From positions 1 to 64,000 of the forward strand of contig NZ_BCNM01000020.1 in the NCBI RefSeq assembly GCF_001514495.1: 64,000 nt of DNA, read 5' to 3'. The stretch is from Paenibacillus pabuli NBRC 13638. Lineage in GTDB: Bacteria; Bacillota; Bacilli; Paenibacillales; Paenibacillaceae. Positions 61,293 through 64,000 of this stretch are shown here, piece by piece. Every line of letters begins with the position of its first letter. Positions within the stretch are counted from its first letter, which is position 1. Under the pieces are notes generated by a model, which worked only from the letters and a program-made list of their open reading frames with translations, was not told the DNA's origin and did no database searches. The position numbers and the translations under genes were made by a program.

Positions 61293-62381
61293 TCAGGTCG
61301 TTAATTTGGCATAGACAAGGAAAAACACCATGTTCTCTCCCACAATTGCATAATTAGGCACCTGATAGATGAGATCCACAAGGACGAACGCGGCCAGTAG
61401 TCCCAGCATGATCGCCAAGTGCCGAGGACGAAGCCGCATATGGGCATGTCTGTAGCGATGGAACACAAGTGAGGTCGACAAGAAATACAGCAGCACGGAT
61501 CCAAACATAAACCCGATCATGAACACATAGTTCAATTGATTCTGATACAACAACTGGATCGAAGCAGCGATCATGCTCATAGATATGTAGATGAACAGAT
61601 GACCATAAATAATCGCTTGCCCGGCAGTCTGAATTTCCTTGCTTACCTTTTTCTCTACATTTTCGAAGTACTGCCACCACATCGCAATGACAAATATCGA
61701 AGTAAAAACGGCAAACAGGATCGACTTCATATCCCAATGGTCCGCTTGCAGCACAGCGATAATACTAACGACAGATTCACCCAGCAGAATAAGTGTAAAA
61801 AGTGCGAAACGCTCCAGCAAATGATGTGTCTGAACGGGTACTTTCACCAGATTCTTGCGTCCAATCAACGGAAGGATGATATCCACGGCAATTCCCGCAT
61901 ACAAAATCACATAGCGCAGCCAGGAATCGAAAAACAGAGAACCCGATGAAATCAATATACCAATGATGAAACAGGTGCCCAGGTAACGGGCTGCTTGTTG
62001 TTGATGTGTGCTTTTGGATTTATGAACAGTCAGGTACTGAATGGCCGTAAACGCCCTCGATCCAATATACCCGATAAAGAATGACAGGTAGTATTGATCA
62101 AAATGAGTCGAGAGGCTTGCTGTCATCACCAGAACAGACAAGAGCTGAAGGATGAGGAATATTCGATGGCTCATTATATCCTGACCATAACGGTTAATGA
62201 ATAGGGTCTGACCGACCCATGCCCACCAGACAGGAATGAAAATCAACACAAATTTCATCAGATATTCAAACGTAATCACGCCATGTTCGGCATGCAGCAG
62301 GACATGCCCCGCTTTGGAAACTGCCGCAACAAAGAGCAAATCATAGAACAGCTCCAGCCAGGTAACCTTTTTCTCCATCAT
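61293..62381 (-). CDS. Low-temperature-requirement A (LtrA) family membrane protein
   Basis: The 362-residue protein has about ten transmembrane helices and the LtrA signature near the start, VTWLELFYDLLFVAAV, then LLERFALFTLILLGESVVSI and WWQYFE. LtrA was named in Listeria, where its loss limits growth in the cold; the biochemical activity is unknown. Two adjoining ATG codons are possible starts (62381 and 62378), and the ribosome site is only moderate. It ends at a clear terminator. Confidence 0.9.
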   Translation of the reverse strand: MMEKKVTWLELFYDLLFVAAVSKAGHVLLHAEHGVITFEYLMKFVLIFIPVWWAWVGQTLFINRYGQDIMSHRIFLILQLLSVLVMTASLSTHFDQYYLSFFIGYIGSRAFTAIQYLTVHKSKSTHQQQAARYLGTCFIIGILISSGSLFFDSWLRYVILYAGIAVDIILPLIGRKNLVKVPVQTHHLLERFALFTLILLGESVVSIIAVLQADHWDMKSILFAVFTSIFVIAMWWQYFENVEKKVSKEIQTAGQAIIYGHLFIYISMSMIAASIQLLYQNQLNYVFMIGFMFGSVLLYFLSTSLVFHRYRHAHMRLRPRHLAIMLGLLAAFVLVDLIYQVPNYAIVGENMVFFLVYAKLTT

Positions 62382-62456
62382 CCTTCAATGCTCCTTTATT
62401 TTCCTCATAATACAACACTGTTGCTTGTACCTTTACCTACCCGCTGGCTTGATGAC

Positions 62457-62482
62457 GCGCCCAGAGTAAAACTCTGAGCGCC
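62457..62482 (-). terminator. Hairpin after the dioxygenase gene
   Basis: GCGCTCAGAG and CTCTGGGCGC pair around TTTTA, ending directly after the dioxygenase stop codon. No U-run follows on the minus strand, so read-through into the LtrA gene is possible. Confidence 0.45.
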
Positions 62483-62489
62483 ATCCACC

Positions 62490-63452
62490 TTACTCCATCA
62501 CTGCTGTTGCAGGTACTAGCGTTCTTACCTGGATCGGCTGCAAATTGCCTTCGATTTGGGCACGATATGGTTCAAACCATTCAGGCAGCATGAGTTTTTG
62601 TCCAAGCGACTCCGCCGGCTCATCTTTTGTGAATCCAGGAGGATCGGTAGCAATTTCGAACAGGATACCGCCGGCTTCTCTGAAATAGATTGCGTTAAAA
62701 TATTGACGGTCCCGAACCGGGGTCGGCTGATAACCATACTGTTGCACAGCCTCTCTCCATTGTGCATGCTCTGCAAAATCTTTGGCACGCCACGCGATAT
62801 GGTGGACCGTTCCTGCTCCGCCAGCGCCCAGAGCCATGCGGGTCATCGGAACATCCACCACATTACCGATATCGCCGCTGGACCGGAAACGTACATATTC
62901 CTCGTTTTGATCTACTTTTGTGAATCCGAGTATTTTATCCAGCGCATCCATCGTTCTCTGCGGATTTACGCTGAACAGCACGGCACCTCCAAACCCTTTG
63001 ATGGCTTTGTCTGCGGGAATTCCTTCATGCACCCAGGTGCTGGCTGCGCCCTCTTCACGTTCAACCAGTTCAAGACGCAAGCCCTCGCGGTCTTCGAACT
63101 GCAGCAGCTCTTCGTTAAAACGATTCGTTTTGGTTACCTCAATGTTATACTGTTCCAGCCGATCCTGCCAGAAGCCAATAGTCCCAGGCGGAATTACATA
63201 TGAGGTTATGCCAACCTGACCGCCGCCAATTTTGCCTCGTGGTGATCCGGCTGATGGGAAGAATGTAATGATGGTGCCCGGACTTCCGTTCTCATCCCCA
63301 AAATACAGATGGTACACATCAGGTGCATCGAAGTTAATCGTTTTTTTCACGAGACGAAGTCCCAAAACTCCAGCATAAAAGTCGACATTGGCCTGTGGAT
63401 CTCCCGCAAAAGCTGTAATATGGTGAATACCTGCAGTTTGAATAGTCATCAT
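62490..63452 (-). CDS. Ring-cleaving dioxygenase of the VOC family, MhqO-like
   Basis: The 320-residue protein has two VOC domains (about 5-130 and 155-275). The metal ligands would be the His in GIHHITAF, the His in GAGTVHHIAWR and the Glu in GGILFEIATDPPGF. It closely resembles MhqO, which in Bacillus subtilis protects against quinones and catechols under control of MhqR. AAGGAGG precedes the first of two ATG codons. A near-perfect palindrome that could bind an MhqR-type repressor lies 44 bp upstream. Confidence 0.88.
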   Translation of the reverse strand: MMTIQTAGIHHITAFAGDPQANVDFYAGVLGLRLVKKTINFDAPDVYHLYFGDENGSPGTIITFFPSAGSPRGKIGGGQVGITSYVIPPGTIGFWQDRLEQYNIEVTKTNRFNEELLQFEDREGLRLELVEREEGAASTWVHEGIPADKAIKGFGGAVLFSVNPQRTMDALDKILGFTKVDQNEEYVRFRSSGDIGNVVDVPMTRMALGAGGAGTVHHIAWRAKDFAEHAQWREAVQQYGYQPTPVRDRQYFNAIYFREAGGILFEIATDPPGFTKDEPAESLGQKLMLPEWFEPYRAQIEGNLQPIQVRTLVPATAVME

Positions 63453-63495
63453 TATTTCCTCCTTGGTTTATCAAACATGTATAGTGGTCAAATAT

Positions 63496-63513
63496 TATCT
63501 TTATATTAAGATA
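63496..63513. promoter_or_regulatory. MarR/MhqR-like operator, site 1
   Basis: TATCTTTATATTAAGATA is an 18-bp palindrome with one mismatch per half (ATCTT-N6-AAGAT). Its size and layout resemble MhqR operators of Bacillus (ATCTC-N6-GAGAT type). It lies between the DUF896 gene and the dioxygenase gene, 44 bp before the latter. Confidence 0.55.
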
Positions 63514-63528
63514 TTTATTCGGAATAAG

Positions 63529-63759
63529 TTAGTTATTGTTCTGGTTAGATTGTTCCTGTTTCAATCGATCTGGAGTGACGTCGTCGCCGTTCGGATCATA
63601 GATGGTCACATTCAGCAGAATATCATTGATCGAACCGCGAAAGGTTTGCAGATATTCCTGGCGCAGACGAATTTGTTCCGCTCTCTCCATCTCCGTCAAC
63701 CCTGCAGCTTTGGCTTTTCTTGAAAGTTCATTTATTCTGGTCAATGTTGGGATCATCAT
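63529..63759 (-). CDS. DUF896 family protein (YnzC-like)
   Basis: The 76-residue protein matches DUF896: an alpha-helical hairpin (INELSRKAKAAGLTEMERAEQIRLRQEYLQTFR) followed by a disordered acidic/Gln-rich tail (NGDDVTPDRLKQEQSNQNNN). YnzC is a small protein whose gene belongs to the SOS operon with yneA in Bacillus subtilis; its function is unknown. GGAGAG stands about 6 nt before the first of two ATG codons. It lies upstream of the dioxygenase gene with a palindrome between them. Confidence 0.88.
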   Translation of the reverse strand: MMIPTLTRINELSRKAKAAGLTEMERAEQIRLRQEYLQTFRGSINDILLNVTIYDPNGDDVTPDRLKQEQSNQNNN

Positions 63760-63829
63760 CTTGATCTCTCCTCGTAAATCGGATTTAAGATATTTACTTG
63801 TTCTCGGCTTTATTTATATTCAAATTAAA

Positions 63830-63847
63830 TATCTTAATTTAAAGATA
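63830..63847. promoter_or_regulatory. MarR/MhqR-like operator, site 2
   Basis: TATCTTAATTTAAAGATA has the same ATCTT-N6-AAGAT layout as the site at 63496-63513 and lies about 70 bp upstream of the DUF896 gene. The shared sequence suggests one regulator for both genes. Confidence 0.5.
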
Positions 63848-63898
63848 AATCATTAGAGCTCCGTTGTCAACCCTTTATCTGATATAAAAATCAAATAC

Positions 63899-63943
63899 AA
63901 AAAAGGCTCACTCAAAAGTAGTTCACTTCTAAGTAAGCCTTCC
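63899..63943 (-). terminator. Rho-independent terminator of the zinc-ribbon gene
   Basis: On the minus strand AAGGCTTACTTAGAAGT and a partly complementary AGTGAGCCTT form a stem followed by TTTTTT. It lies just after the stop codon of the partial gene at the right edge. Confidence 0.75.
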
Positions 63944-63957
63944 TATATTTCAGTGCA

Positions 63958-64000
63958 TTAAGCCAACTTCTGACCACAGTTTGGACAGAAATTTGCTCCT
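63958..64000 (-). CDS. C-terminal end of a zinc-ribbon protein (partial)
   Basis: Only the last 14 codons are in the window, read on the minus strand: GANFCPNCGQKLA and the stop. The CPNCG pair of Cys residues is typical of a C-terminal zinc-ribbon. The rest of the gene lies beyond position 64000. The whole protein cannot be identified. Confidence 0.7.
   Translation of the reverse strand, partial: GANFCPNCGQKLA

Noticed and set aside
1..64000. CRISPR arrays, tRNA genes, insertion sequences or prophage
   Set aside because: No regularly spaced repeats, cloverleaf-like sequence, transposase or integrase motifs were noticed; the small HTH protein at 36326 alone is not enough to claim a mobile element.

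Overview
The window looks like a chromosomal segment of a Paenibacillus-type Gram-positive bacterium. The pointers are YesM/YesN two-component pairs beside carbohydrate ABC transporters, many glycoside hydrolases, bacilliredoxin (YtxJ), CsaA, a DUF896 protein, TTG/GTG starts with strong AGGAGG-type ribosome binding sites, and moderate GC content with AT-rich intergenic DNA. No tRNA or rRNA gene, CRISPR array, transposase or prophage gene was seen. Most genes lie on the minus strand.

Left part (1-11.1 kb): a stable-RNA-type promoter points out of the left edge. Next come a GNAT acetyltransferase and a minus-strand sugar locus made of a two-domain GH105-type hydrolase, a binding lipoprotein, two permeases, a YesM-like kinase and a YesN-like regulator. 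Sequences matching the CcpA (cre) consensus precede both the hydrolase and the lipoprotein gene. No ATPase is present, so the transporter probably uses a shared MsmX-type ATPase encoded elsewhere.

Middle part (11.1-38.4 kb): an endonuclease/exonuclease/phosphatase-family protein, a coupled SWIM zinc finger/SNF2 helicase pair, a secreted coiled-coil protein, an ECF sigma factor with its DUF4179 partner and a VanZ-like protein, udk, csaA, and an AraC regulator divergent from a GH4 alpha-galactosidase gene. The potassium locus follows: a 28-codon small membrane ORF, kdpF, kdpA, kdpB, kdpC, then an unusual KdpD. KdpD is split into a sensor protein holding two tandem copies of the KdpD/USP module and a separate membrane histidine kinase, followed by kdpE. 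The presumed kdp control region carries T-tract repeats phased at 11, 22 and 11 bp. After it come a membrane-anchored YtxJ protein, an unrecognised acidic-linker protein, a VOC protein, a small HTH protein, and a CPBP protease/MerR operon with a MerR-type elongated promoter.

Right part (38.4-61.1 kb): a large glycan-utilisation region. One block has an LplB/LplC/LplA-type transporter, a membrane AraC regulator, GH3, GH38 alpha-mannosidase and two TIM-barrel sugar isomerases. A second block has a GH29 alpha-fucosidase, an isomerase paralogue, a Gfo/Idh/MocA oxidoreductase and a second GH29. A small membrane protein and a domain-permuted GH3 beta-glucosidase complete it. Together they suggest uptake and intracellular breakdown of fucose- and mannose-containing oligosaccharides, with oxidoreductase/isomerase processing of the released sugars. 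Two copies of an intergenic repeat sit between genes of the fucosidase block.

Right edge (61.3-64 kb): an LtrA-family membrane protein, an MhqO-like ring-cleaving dioxygenase and a DUF896 protein. The last two are each preceded by a similar 18-bp palindrome resembling MarR-family operators. The 3' end of a zinc-ribbon gene runs off the edge.
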